Positions 35,451-44,283 of a stretch of DNA of 64,000 nucleotides are shown here, one piece after another. The translations under genes were made by a program, and so were the position numbers. How positions within the stretch are numbered: the first letter of the stretch is position 1; the number at the start of each line of letters is the position of its first letter. The DNA comes from Alphaproteobacteria bacterium (GTDB taxonomy: Bacteria; Pseudomonadota; Alphaproteobacteria; Rhodobacterales; Rhodobacteraceae), in contig JAUHXK010000010.1 of the NCBI GenBank assembly GCA_030427405.1, positions 62,001 to 126,000 of the forward strand, given 5' to 3'. Under the pieces are notes generated by a model. That model saw only the letters and a program-made list of their open reading frames with translations. It did not search any database and had not been told where the DNA came from.

Positions 35451-36142
35451 ACCAAGCCTTGCTGGAGCTGTTGAAAAAGGTGGATACGCCGACTGTCTGC
35501 AACGCCATCGAAGTGGCGCAGGGCAAGCGTGGTTTCAACGATTTCACGCGTGGCACCATGCTGTGCTCTGCCCCGGATGCCGGTGCCATGGTGGGCTATG
35601 CCCGCACCGCAAGGATTGCTGCGGTCAACCCGCCGACCGAACCGCCCGAGGTGATCCGCAAGCGCCGGATGGAGTATTACCGGCACATGGCCACGGGCAG
35701 CGGTCCCGCCGTGACCGTAGTGGAAGATTTGGATTACCCCGACTGCATTGGCGCCTATTGGGGTGAAATCAATACAACGGTCCACAAGGGTTTTGGCATA
35801 AGCGGTGCGCTGACCAACGGCGTCATGCGGGACCTCGGAGACCTGCCGGATGAATTTCCGGTGGTCGCCGGGTCTGTCGGGCCAAGCCATGGGTTCGTTC
35901 ATGTGAAAGAGGTCGGAACACCGGTGACAATCTTCGGCCTGTCGATCAAGGACGGTGACCTTGTGCATGCCGACCGGCACGGCGCCCTCGTGATCCCGCC
36001 TGACGTGGTGGACGAGCTCGAACAGGCGATCATCAAGTTGCTTGAAACCGAAAGACTGATCCTGGATCCCGCTCGCGCATCAGGGTTCGATTTCGAGGCC
36101 TTTGAACAAGCCTGGAGCGCATTCGAAGCCGCGCGCACCTAG
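35447..36142 (+). CDS. RraA family protein, aldolase-like (HMG/CHA aldolase fold)
   Basis: A 231-residue protein of the RraA/4-hydroxy-4-methyl-2-oxoglutarate aldolase superfamily. The conserved N-terminal TPTVCNAIEVAQG, mid GFGISGALTNGVMRDLGDLP (with the class II aldolase Arg-Asp pair in MRDL) and HADRHGALVIP segments are present. These aldolases cleave 4-hydroxy-2-oxo acids to pyruvate and a second product using a divalent metal. Bacteria outside gamma-proteobacteria usually use this fold as an aldolase or decarboxylase, not as an RNase E inhibitor. As the last gene of the cluster it fits a final C-C cleavage step. Confidence 0.82.
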   Translation: MNQALLELLKKVDTPTVCNAIEVAQGKRGFNDFTRGTMLCSAPDAGAMVGYARTARIAAVNPPTEPPEVIRKRRMEYYRHMATGSGPAVTVVEDLDYPDCIGAYWGEINTTVHKGFGISGALTNGVMRDLGDLPDEFPVVAGSVGPSHGFVHVKEVGTPVTIFGLSIKDGDLVHADRHGALVIPPDVVDELEQAIIKLLETERLILDPARASGFDFEAFEQAWSAFEAART

Positions 36143-36241
36143 GGGGGCAAGGTCACAGACCGGGAAACGCCTGGGTGATCTGCGCAGGCTGCGGGGCGGG
36201 TGAACCGAATGGATCGGGCGCGGTGCATGCGCTGCAAGTGA

Positions 36242-36616
36242 TCAGGCTTTGACCGCTGCGTTTTGCGGCAAGCTTTCGCTCCATCTGCGCAGTTCGTTCA
36301 GAAAACCCAATGCCGTCCGGCCCAGTTCGGTGATCTGGTATTGCACCGACACTGGGGCTGTATCCAGAACCTGCCGCCGGACCAGGCCCTGAGATTCCAA
36401 CTGACGCAGGCGTTCCGCAATCATCTTTTTGCTGGCACCGCCGATCATGCGCGCCAGGTCGTTGAACCGCACAGGCTCGTCCTTTAGGTGCCAAAGGATC
36501 GACCCGGTCCACTTGCCGCCAATAATCCGCATTCCGCGTTCGATTGCACACGGCTCGACACACATGTCATGTGCAGTCCGGCGGCCTTTTTCGTCCTGTT
36601 CCACGCGTGCTCGCAT
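36242..36616 (-). CDS. HxlR/MarR-like winged-helix regulator
   Basis: A 124-residue HxlR family regulator. The hallmark core is CAIERGMRIIGGKWTGSILWHL (shown by CAIERGM and GGKWTGSILW, residues ~23-44), followed by RFNDLARMIGGASKKMIAERLRQLE. The N-terminal Cys in this family is often the redox or quinone sensor (YodB, HypR type). It is divergent from mdaB at 37000 across a long gap, and the same 22-bp element occurs before both genes. Quinone- or electrophile-responsive control of mdaB is inferred. Confidence 0.88.
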   Translation of the reverse strand: MRARVEQDEKGRRTAHDMCVEPCAIERGMRIIGGKWTGSILWHLKDEPVRFNDLARMIGGASKKMIAERLRQLESQGLVRRQVLDTAPVSVQYQITELGRTALGFLNELRRWSESLPQNAAVKA

Positions 36617-36642
36617 TTGTCACCTCCAATTGGCCGCCATAA

Positions 36643-36664
36643 GGTTACCAATCGTATGTTGGTT
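36643..36664. promoter_or_regulatory. HxlR operator candidate, hxlR side
   Basis: The element reads GGTTACCAAT-CGTATG-TTGGTT and begins 27 bp upstream of the hxlR start. Its ends form the inverted pair GGTTACCAA and TTGGTT. It matches the mdaB-side copy at 17 of 22 positions. Confidence 0.6.
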
Positions 36665-36896
36665 TCCCTAACGCACTTGTGAATTTACGTGGCCGCAATT
36701 TGCCCATGTGTCAAGGGCCGCCGCGACCCTGCAACAAGGGGGGCCGCCAACACCTGCGCCGCTGTAGAAAGGCCCTTTGTTTACTTGCGCGAAGGCATCG
36801 CCCGATGATGTTTGCCTGTCGCATCATGAGGAGCGGCCGGGTCAAGATATGAGCAATCAAGACGGGCGAAATCAGGTCACCATCAGCTGCGCACGA

Positions 36897-36918
36897 GGTT
36901 ACGAAAAGTATACTGGTT
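36897..36918. promoter_or_regulatory. HxlR operator candidate, mdaB side
   Basis: The element reads GGTTACGAAAAG-TATACTGGTT, 82 bp before the mdaB start. It keeps GGTTAC, AA, GTAT and TGGTT at the same spacing as the hxlR-side copy. AGTATACT inside it is itself a perfect palindrome. Confidence 0.6.
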
Positions 36919-36999
36919 GATTTTCGTTGTGCGGTGAACAGATTGGTGCCCGATGGCGGACCGCTCCGCCCAAGCAGCAAAAACCCCAAGGACGAAACC

Positions 37000-37611
37000 A
37001 TGAGCAAGATTTTGATTTTGAATGGCCACCAGCCATACCCTTTTTCCAAGGGCGAGTTGAACGCGGCGCTGGTCGACCGCGCGACCGCGTTTCTTAAGGC
37101 CGCCGGTCATGACGTGCGCGTGACCAGGGTCGACCAAGGCTATGATGTCGAGCAGGAAATCACCAACCACCAATGGGCCGACACCGTTATCATGCAATTC
37201 CCGGTAAACTGGATGGGTGTACCGTGGTCGTTCAAAAAGTACATGGACGAGGTTTATACCGCAGGCATGGACGGCCGCCTGACCGCTGGCGATGGCCGCG
37301 TGGCCGAGGCGCCAAAGAAAAACTATGGCACCGGCGGTGCATTGTACGGCACCACCTACATGCTGTCCGTAACGCTGAACGCGCCTGCCGAAGCCTTCGA
37401 CGACCCGGCCGAGCCGTTGTTCGAGGGCGCATCGCTGGACGATCTGCTGCGTCCGGTTCACCTGAATGCCAAGTTCTTTGGTATGTCGCCCCTGCCGACC
37501 TATGGCGCCTTTGACGTGATGAAAAACCCGGATGTGGATGCAGATTTTGCCCGGTTTGATGCGCATCTGGTCCGTGTCTTCGGCTCCAACTCCATCTCGG
37601 AAGTCGCCTGA
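37000..37611 (+). CDS. mdaB: MdaB-type NAD(P)H:quinone oxidoreductase
   Basis: A 203-residue flavodoxin-fold quinone reductase of the MdaB family. The N-terminal [18 protein letters not shown] binds the flavin phosphate, [20 protein letters not shown] is the family signature (~residues 66-85), and [19 protein letters not shown] is the second flavin loop. It reduces quinones by two electrons with NADPH and FAD, avoiding semiquinone radicals. The ATG at 37000 follows AAGGA at 8 nt. Control by the divergent HxlR protein is likely (shared operator). The glutathione transferase gene follows after a strong hairpin. Confidence 0.9.
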   Translation: MSKILILNGHQPYPFSKGELNAALVDRATAFLKAAGHDVRVTRVDQGYDVEQEITNHQWADTVIMQFPVNWMGVPWSFKKYMDEVYTAGMDGRLTAGDGRVAEAPKKNYGTGGALYGTTYMLSVTLNAPAEAFDDPAEPLFEGASLDDLLRPVHLNAKFFGMSPLPTYGAFDVMKNPDVDADFARFDAHLVRVFGSNSISEVA

Positions 37612-37637
37612 CCTACCCCTGGGGGCCACATTCCAGC

Positions 37638-37662
37638 GCGGGGCTCATCAGATGAGCCTCGC
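37638..37662 (+). terminator. Strong hairpin between mdaB and the glutathione transferase gene
   Basis: The core GGCTCATCAGATGAGCC (37642-37658) is a perfect 17-bp palindrome about a central A. The flanks extend the RNA stem to 10 bp (one G-U pair) with a TCAGA loop. No T-run follows. It could equally be a DNA operator for the transferase gene. Confidence 0.55.
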
Positions 37663-37694
37663 TTCCCCCATCATTTGCCCTTGCAGAGACAGCC

Positions 37695-38411
37695 ATGACC
37701 CAACCGGACATTCACCTTTACACCGCCGCCACCATGAACGGCTACAAGCCTGTTATTTTCCTGGAAGAAGCCGGTGTTCCCTATGACCTGACCTTCATCG
37801 ACTTCTCCAAGCAGGAGCAGAGGGCCCCCGATTTCCTCAAGCTGAACCCAAACGGCAAGATCCCCACGATCTATGACCGGGCCGAGGGGCGGGCAATTTT
37901 CGAATCCGGCGCAATCCTTTGGCATCTGGCCAACAAATACGGCAAGTTCCTGTCCGACGATCCGGTGACCCGGTCGGAAACGCTGCAATGGCTGTTCTTT
38001 CAGGTCGGCCATGTTGGGCCGATGATGGGGCAGGCGATGTATTTCCAGCGTATCGCAGCGCCCAACGGGCATGACGAGCCATTCTCGATCAAGCGTTATG
38101 TCGACGAATCCCGCCGCCTGATGGAAGTTCTGAACACCCGGCTGGACGGGCGTGACTATATCGTTGGCGACTATTCCATCGCCGACATGATGATCTACCC
38201 CTGGGCGCGGGCTTACCCCTGGGCGCGGGTCGAAGTTGACGATCTGCCGAACCTCAAAGCTTGGTTCGAACGGATCGACGCGCGCCCGGCCGTGCAGAAG
38301 GCGCTGACCATCCCCAAGGCGCAACCCCAATTCTGGGATGAAAACGCGGATGCTGATGCCTTCCTCAAGGAAAACGCCGCGCGTTTTGCGTCGGATGTGA
38401 ACACGGCGTGA
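37695..38411 (+). CDS. Glutathione S-transferase family protein
   Basis: A 238-residue GST. The thioredoxin-fold N-domain includes NGYKPVIFLEEAGVPYDL and the glutathione-gamma-glutamyl site EGRAIFESGAILWHLANKYG (Glu-Ser in FESGAI, ~residue 68). The C-domain has the typical DYIVGDYSIADMMIYPWARA (~residues 153-172). It resembles YfcG/YghU-type GSTs with disulfide-reductase or conjugating activity. It lies 83 bp after mdaB, fitting a thiol/quinone stress unit. The exact substrate is unknown. Confidence 0.88.
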   Translation: MTQPDIHLYTAATMNGYKPVIFLEEAGVPYDLTFIDFSKQEQRAPDFLKLNPNGKIPTIYDRAEGRAIFESGAILWHLANKYGKFLSDDPVTRSETLQWLFFQVGHVGPMMGQAMYFQRIAAPNGHDEPFSIKRYVDESRRLMEVLNTRLDGRDYIVGDYSIADMMIYPWARAYPWARVEVDDLPNLKAWFERIDARPAVQKALTIPKAQPQFWDENADADAFLKENAARFASDVNTA

Positions 38412-38451
38412 CGCAAGGGCCGTGGTCCTGCCGCACCGGGGCCGCGTCGGC

Positions 38452-39522
38452 TTATCCTTGCTGGTCCCTCGCGCCGAGTGACTGGATCTGACCCAGCAAT
38501 TCGGCGGTGGCGGTCAGGGCGCGGCCAGTGGCCTGGGCTGATTGGGGCAGGATCATCCACTCCAGCGCCCAAGCCGTGCCCGAACGTTCTTGTTCATGCA
38601 CAAGTGCATGATGCATCCCCGGCACCAAGGTCGCGTTGAAACGGGCCAGGGTGACCAGCAATTCGGCCAGCACAGGGTTCTGTTTATGCGGCATGGCCGA
38701 CGAACCGCCGCCGCCGCTGAGGCGTATCTCGTTTATGCCCTGCTGCGCCATCAGGGCGATGTCCTGCCCGATCTTGCCCAGGGATCCGGTGACAAGCGAC
38801 AGCCAGCCGGTGAATTCGGCCATGGCGCTGCGGTCGGTGTGCCAGCAGGGGGATGCGGTATTCAGCCCAAGCTCCTGCGCCATCAGGGTCGCGATTTCGT
38901 CACCTTGGCCGCCCATGGCGTGCCGGGTTCCCACGGCGCCACCCAATTGCAGGCGTAGCAGCCTGTCCTTTTGCTGGTCCAGCCGGTCAAGGTGATCCGC
39001 AAGGGGGCGCGTCCAGCTATCTATCCGGTCTGCGACAGTGATCGGCAGGGCGGCCTGCATCCGGGTGCGGCCCATCAGGAAATTGCCGCCATGAACCGCC
39101 TTCAGCTCGGTGAGCACCGAGATCAGAGATTGGAGCCGCTCCGAAAACAAGGCGCAGACCGGTTTCAGGGTCAGCACGGTCGCCGTATCGGTAACATCCT
39201 GCGAGGTCATTCCTTTGTGCAAGGCCGCGTGGCCCTGTTTGGGCAATGCGGCGCGCAAGCTGCGCACCAGCGCGGGAACGACCACCCCGTCGCTGGCCGT
39301 GCCCTGCCTGAGAGCGTCGGTATCGATCGTGACCGCCACGATCTGGTCCGCGGTTTGTGTGGCGATGTCGGGGTCGACCAAACCGGTATCGCCCAGGGCC
39401 CTGGCATATGCGGCCTCGACGGCCAGCATATGGGCCAGCATCCGTTCCGGCGACATCAGCTCTTGGGTTCGGGGGTCACCGAACAGGCCGCCGAGCCAGG
39501 GATGGGTAAACACATCGGTCAT
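38452..39522 (-). CDS. pcaB: 3-carboxy-cis,cis-muconate cycloisomerase
   Basis: A 356-residue member of the fumarase/adenylosuccinate lyase superfamily. The signature GGGGSSAMPHKQNPV lies at ~residues 258-272. It converts 3-carboxy-cis,cis-muconate to 4-carboxymuconolactone in protocatechuate degradation. I chose the ATG at 39522 (MTDVFTHPWLGGLFG); the frame stays open upstream but would overlap the BKACE gene. It is the last gene of the pobA-pcaDCHG-BKACE-pcaB operon. It is shorter than many PcaB proteins (about 450 residues), so the C-terminal extension is reduced, as in other alphaproteobacterial versions. Confidence 0.9.
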   Translation of the reverse strand: MTDVFTHPWLGGLFGDPRTQELMSPERMLAHMLAVEAAYARALGDTGLVDPDIATQTADQIVAVTIDTDALRQGTASDGVVVPALVRSLRAALPKQGHAALHKGMTSQDVTDTATVLTLKPVCALFSERLQSLISVLTELKAVHGGNFLMGRTRMQAALPITVADRIDSWTRPLADHLDRLDQQKDRLLRLQLGGAVGTRHAMGGQGDEIATLMAQELGLNTASPCWHTDRSAMAEFTGWLSLVTGSLGKIGQDIALMAQQGINEIRLSGGGGSSAMPHKQNPVLAELLVTLARFNATLVPGMHHALVHEQERSGTAWALEWMILPQSAQATGRALTATAELLGQIQSLGARDQQG

Positions 39523-39554
39523 GCGGTTCTCGTATCTTGTGCGCCCGGCAATGA

Positions 39555-40394
39555 TCACATGGCGGGCGCGGACTTCAACCCCAGTATGTCGCGCGCCTGC
39601 TGCCATGTGGCCACGGGGCGCTCGTATTTCTCGCACAACTCGGCGGTGCGGCGGACCAATGCCGCGTTGGACGGGGCAAGCGTGTTGCGGTCAATGCGCA
39701 CGTTGTCTTCAAGCCCGGTGCGGGTGTGCCCCCCTGCCGCAATCGCCCATTCGTTGATAACGATCTGGTTTGCGCCAATGCCAGCGGCGCACCATTCGGC
39801 GTCGGGCGCGCGGTCCTCCATCACCTTACGGTAAAAGTCGAAAACCTCGCGGTCGACGGGCATGGCGTTTTTCACGCCCATGACAAACTGTACGTAAAGC
39901 TTGCCATAAAGCTTGCCGTCGCGATGCAGGCGAATGGCCTGCAGGATATGGCTGAGGTCAAAGGCTTCGACCTCTGGCGTGACGCCGTTCTCGCGCATGG
40001 TGGCCGCCAGCCAGTCGACCAGATCAGGCGGGTTTTCATAGACGCGCGACGGAAAATTGTTCGACCCTACGGACAACGAGGCCATGTCGGGGGCCAGCGG
40101 CAACATGCCGCCGCGTTCCTGCCCGGCGCCGGACCGGCCGCCGGTCGAAAACTGGATGATCATGCCCGGGCAGTGCTTTTCCAGGCCTTCCTTGAGGCGG
40201 GCAAAACGGTCCGGGTCAGAGCTGGGCGTCTGGTCGTCGTTGCGCACATGGGCGTGCACGATGCTGGCGCCTGCCTCGAACGCGGCCTGGGTGCTTTCGA
40301 TTTGTTCGTCTACAGTCGTAGGCACCGCGGGATTGTTTTCCTTGCGGGCCACGGAACCGGTTATGGCGCAGCAGATGATGCAGGGTTTGGTCAT
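39555..40394 (-). CDS. BKACE family beta-keto acid cleavage enzyme (DUF849)
   Basis: A 279-residue TIM-barrel enzyme of the 3-keto-5-aminohexanoate cleavage family. Zinc ligands are visible as the HAHVR pair (~residues 47-51), and GLEDNVRID near residue 230 contains the conserved Glu. The family condenses a beta-keto acid with acetyl-CoA and releases acetoacetate plus a shorter CoA ester. It lies inside the pca operon, 57 bp after pcaG and 32 bp before pcaB. beta-Ketoadipate is therefore the obvious substrate candidate, giving succinyl-CoA and acetoacetate and bypassing PcaI/PcaJ/PcaF, none of which is in this window. Confidence 0.87.
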   Translation of the reverse strand: MTKPCIICCAITGSVARKENNPAVPTTVDEQIESTQAAFEAGASIVHAHVRNDDQTPSSDPDRFARLKEGLEKHCPGMIIQFSTGGRSGAGQERGGMLPLAPDMASLSVGSNNFPSRVYENPPDLVDWLAATMRENGVTPEVEAFDLSHILQAIRLHRDGKLYGKLYVQFVMGVKNAMPVDREVFDFYRKVMEDRAPDAEWCAAGIGANQIVINEWAIAAGGHTRTGLEDNVRIDRNTLAPSNAALVRRTAELCEKYERPVATWQQARDILGLKSAPAM

Positions 40395-40451
40395 GGTTTG
40401 GGTCCGGGATTGGGCCCTGCCGGTCCGGGCCGGAACGGCAAGGCGTTTGGG

Positions 40452-41072
40452 TCAGATGTCAAAGAAGACGGTTTCGTCCTGTCCTTGCAACCTGATTTCA
40501 AAGCGATAGACAACCTGGCCATCGCGTTCGCTGCGCTTGGCCAGAAGCGTGGCGCGTCTGCGTTCCCATTCGATGATGTTCAGAACGGGGTCTTCGGCAT
40601 TCGCCTGCGCCTCGTCATCGAAATAGAGGCGTGTGTTCAGGCCGATATTGATGCCGCGTGCCACGATCCACAGGTTGATATGCGGCGCCTGCAGGCCGAT
40701 ATTGCGCCCCTGCGTGCGACCGGGTTTGACCGTGTCAAAGCCCCATTCGCCTGTCTCGAAATCGGTGATGACGCGGCCCCAGCCGCGAAAACCGTCCTCG
40801 ACATTGCCGCCACCTTCGGGGTGGGCGTAATTGCCTTCGGAATTGGCCTGCCAGGCTTCCAGCATCACATCCTTGATGGGCGACCCGGTGCCGTCGATCA
40901 CGATCCCTTCGACCCGAATGCGTTCGCCCTTGGCGTTGGGGCCGGCGATGTCCCAACCCAGTTCCTGGTCATAGATGTCGAACCCGGCAGCGCCCGGCGC
41001 AAGGCCGATATGGACATAAGGTCCGGCTGTTTGGGATGGGGTTTCTTTCAGGTAATTCAGTGGCTGCACCAT
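40452..41072 (-). CDS. pcaG: Protocatechuate 3,4-dioxygenase alpha subunit
   Basis: A 206-residue intradiol dioxygenase subunit. The N-terminal ETPSQTAGPYVHIGLAP is typical of PcaG. The core LEAWQANSEGNYAHPEG and QAPHINLWIVARGINIGLNTRLYF match the beta-sandwich. It lacks the full set of iron ligands, as expected for the alpha subunit, and forms the active site with the beta subunit encoded 3 bp upstream (41076-41804). Together they cleave protocatechuate to 3-carboxy-cis,cis-muconate. Confidence 0.93.
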   Translation of the reverse strand: MVQPLNYLKETPSQTAGPYVHIGLAPGAAGFDIYDQELGWDIAGPNAKGERIRVEGIVIDGTGSPIKDVMLEAWQANSEGNYAHPEGGGNVEDGFRGWGRVITDFETGEWGFDTVKPGRTQGRNIGLQAPHINLWIVARGINIGLNTRLYFDDEAQANAEDPVLNIIEWERRRATLLAKRSERDGQVVYRFEIRLQGQDETVFFDI

Positions 41073-41075
41073 GGA

Positions 41076-41804
41076 TCAGTTCCCCTCCAGACGGTTTTCG
41101 AACAGGGTCGAACGGCGGCCCCGCAGGATGATGTCGAACTTGTAGGCAATCGAGTCGAGCGGGACCGAGGCATTCATGTCCAGGGCCGCCACCAATTGCC
41201 CCTGCGCCGCCTTGTCGGGGATCGTTTTGACAATCGGGCACTTGTCAATCAGCGGGTCGCCTTCGAAATAGCACTGCGTAATCAGGCGTTGTGCAAAGGC
41301 GGTGCCGAAGATTGACATGTGAATATGCGCCGGGCGCCAGTCATTCACCCAGTTCCGCCAGGGATAGGCACCAGGTTTGACCGTGCGAAAAAAGTAGTAT
41401 CCGTTTTCATCCGTCAGTGTCCGCCCGCAGCCGCCAAAGTTCGGGTCAATCGGGGCAAGGTACGTGTCTTTCTTGTGGCGATAGCGCCCACCGGCATTGG
41501 CCTGCCACGCTTCGACAAGGGTATTGGGAACCGGTTTGCCGTTTTCATCCAGCACGCGGCCATGCACGATGATCCGTTCACCTATCGCCGCCTCTCCGGG
41601 CTGGGCGTAGTTGTGGATCATGTCATTGTCCAGCGCGTCGATGTCATTATGGCCGAAGACGGGGCCGGTGATTTCGCTGACAGAGTTCTGCAGAGAGATC
41701 AGCGAATATTGCGGCGAGCGCGCGACGCTGGTCTTGTAATCCTTGGCAAAAGCGGGCGGGTGCCAGGTTCGGTCTCTTTGGTAGAATTCGCCGGGTTTGG
41801 TCAT
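41076..41804 (-). CDS. pcaH: Protocatechuate 3,4-dioxygenase beta subunit
   Basis: A 242-residue iron-binding subunit. Iron-ligand candidates are visible: Tyr in [10 protein letters not shown] and PGAYPWRNW, and the two His in [11 protein letters not shown]. The conserved [18 protein letters not shown] segment distinguishes it from the alpha subunit. I chose the ATG at 41804 because AAGGAG lies ahead of it; the TTG at 41822 would sit within that ribosome-binding site. It cleaves the ring of protocatechuate between its two hydroxyls (ortho cleavage). Confidence 0.94.
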   Translation of the reverse strand: MTKPGEFYQRDRTWHPPAFAKDYKTSVARSPQYSLISLQNSVSEITGPVFGHNDIDALDNDMIHNYAQPGEAAIGERIIVHGRVLDENGKPVPNTLVEAWQANAGGRYRHKKDTYLAPIDPNFGGCGRTLTDENGYYFFRTVKPGAYPWRNWVNDWRPAHIHMSIFGTAFAQRLITQCYFEGDPLIDKCPIVKTIPDKAAQGQLVAALDMNASVPLDSIAYKFDIILRGRRSTLFENRLEGN

Positions 41805-41854
41805 TGGGCGGTTCTCCTTCAATGTGGTTGGGATCGGTTGCGCGTTTCCCGGAA

Positions 41855-42232
41855 TTATTCGTTTTCCATTTCGGTATAGGTCTGTTTGGCCAGTTTCAGC
41901 GCATGGTTGGCGCGCGGCACACCGGCATAGATGGCCACATGCTGAAACGCCTCCAGAACATCCCGTTTGCTGGCCCCGGTGCGCGCGGTGGCGCGGATAT
42001 GCATCGGAATCTCTTCAAAATTCCCCAAGGCGGCAAGCAGAGCAAGCGTCAGCATAGACCGTTCCCGGTCGCTGATCCCGTCCGAGGCCCAGACAGTGCC
42101 CCATGCGCCCTCGGTGATCAGCGCCTGGAACGGGGCATCCAGATCGGTCGTGTTGCTGTCGGCGCGGTTGACATGATCATCGCCCAGAATGCTGCGCCGC
42201 ACTTGGGTGCCGGTCTGAAATCGGTCGCTCAT
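41855..42232 (-). CDS. pcaC: 4-carboxymuconolactone decarboxylase
   Basis: A 125-residue carboxymuconolactone decarboxylase with the AhpD-like helical fold. Visible: [30 protein letters not shown] with the catalytic Glu/His region, and [22 protein letters not shown] chose the ATG at 42232 (TGATG overlap with pcaD) because AAGGAG is 8 nt upstream; an in-frame ATG at 42238 is too close to that site. It makes beta-ketoadipate enol-lactone, the substrate of PcaD. Confidence 0.92.
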   Translation of the reverse strand: MSDRFQTGTQVRRSILGDDHVNRADSNTTDLDAPFQALITEGAWGTVWASDGISDRERSMLTLALLAALGNFEEIPMHIRATARTGASKRDVLEAFQHVAIYAGVPRANHALKLAKQTYTEMENE

Positions 42233-43013
42233 CAACATGTCTCCTTCAGGAATTCGGCCAGCAGGCCAGCGTATTCATCGGGTTTTTCCACACACGGAAG
42301 ATGCCCCGCGCCCGAGATTACCCTGAAGCGGGCGCCGGGGATCAGGCTGGTGGTGTCTTGAACCAGGTCAGGCGGGCTGGCGCCGTCGGCGCTGCCGGCA
42401 ATGCCAAGGGTTGGCAATTGCAATTTCGCGGTCGTGGGGCGCAGATCGGTGCCTGCGATGGCCTGGCAGCAACCGACATAGCCTTCGACCGGGGTGCGGG
42501 TCAGCAGGGTCCGCCACAAGCTGGCCTCGTCCGTATTTCGGAAATCGGGGCCGAACCAGCGGTCGAGGATCGCGTCGGCCACGCTTTCGATCCCGTCGGC
42601 GCGGATTGCAGAGACCCGGCTTTGCCACATCGCCGCATCGCCCATTTTCGCCGCGGTGTTCGACAAAACCAGCGCCCGAACCAGGTCCGGGCGGCGTGCC
42701 GCCAGCGCCTGGCCGATCATACCGCCGATTGACAGGCCCACGAAAACGCAATCACGAACACCGATCTGGTCCAGCAGCGCCTCGGTATCCGCGACCAGAT
42801 CGTCCATCGTATAAGGCGCATCAGGACAGGACGACAGCCCATGGCCGCGCTTGTCAAACCTGATCAGCCGCAACCCTTTGGGCAGCAGGGGCACAACCTT
42901 GTCCCATAGGCGCAGATCGGTTCCCAGCGAGTTGGCAAATACCACCGCGGGTCCATCGGCCGGTCCATCCTCGTGCCAATGCAACTGAACGGTATCCAGA
43001 TCGGCCATCCGCA

Positions 43014-43014
<1 letters not shown>
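42232..43014 (-). CDS. pcaD: 3-oxoadipate enol-lactonase
   Basis: A 260-residue alpha/beta hydrolase. Visible: N-terminal VQLHWHEDGPADGPAVVFANSLGTD, nucleophile Ser in VGLSIGGMIGQALA (~residues 94-107), and His in SGAGHLPCVEKP near the C-terminus. It hydrolyses beta-ketoadipate enol-lactone to beta-ketoadipate. It overlaps both neighbours through TGATG junctions, so translation with pobA and pcaC is coupled. Confidence 0.93.
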
Positions 43015-44204
<1,190 letters not shown>

Positions 44205-44231
44205 TCAATTGCATATTGCTTGCACGAAAAA

Positions 44232-44283
44232 GGAAAGTAAAATGAGAATAATTCCGATTTAATTTCAGGAATGGGAAAGTAAA
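44232..44283. repeat. 10-bp direct repeat before the pcaQ gene
   Basis: GGAAAGTAAA occurs at 44232-44241 and again at 44274-44283, 42 bp apart (about four helical turns), in the pobA-pcaQ gap. The second copy includes the pcaQ ribosome-binding region. It may be part of the PcaQ regulatory region, but no palindromic LysR box is obvious to me. Confidence 0.35.

Larger units (their letters stand above)
36617..36999. other. 383-bp regulatory gap between hxlR and mdaB
   Basis: No gene is supported here. The stretch holds the hxlR-side element (36643-36664), the mdaB-side copy (36897-36918), and the mdaB Shine-Dalgarno AAGGA 8 nt before 37000. A 23-codon frame at 36849-36920 has its only GAGGAG too far upstream to count. 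Confidence 0.7.

Noticed and set aside
22056-36142. Dihydroxypropanesulfonate (hpsN) pathway as the identity of the cluster
   Set aside because: Only the HisD-like enzyme resembles it. No sulfolactate dehydrogenase or sulfo-lyase genes accompany it, and the enzyme set is dominated by SnoaL proteins.
36849-36920. A 23-codon small frame between hxlR and mdaB
   Set aside because: The only GAGGAG lies about 16 nt upstream, too far for a ribosome site, and the frame runs through the operator copy.
39726-41315. A 529-codon rightward frame across the pca genes
   Set aside because: It runs antisense to bkace, pcaG and pcaH, which have clear family motifs; it is a codon-bias shadow.
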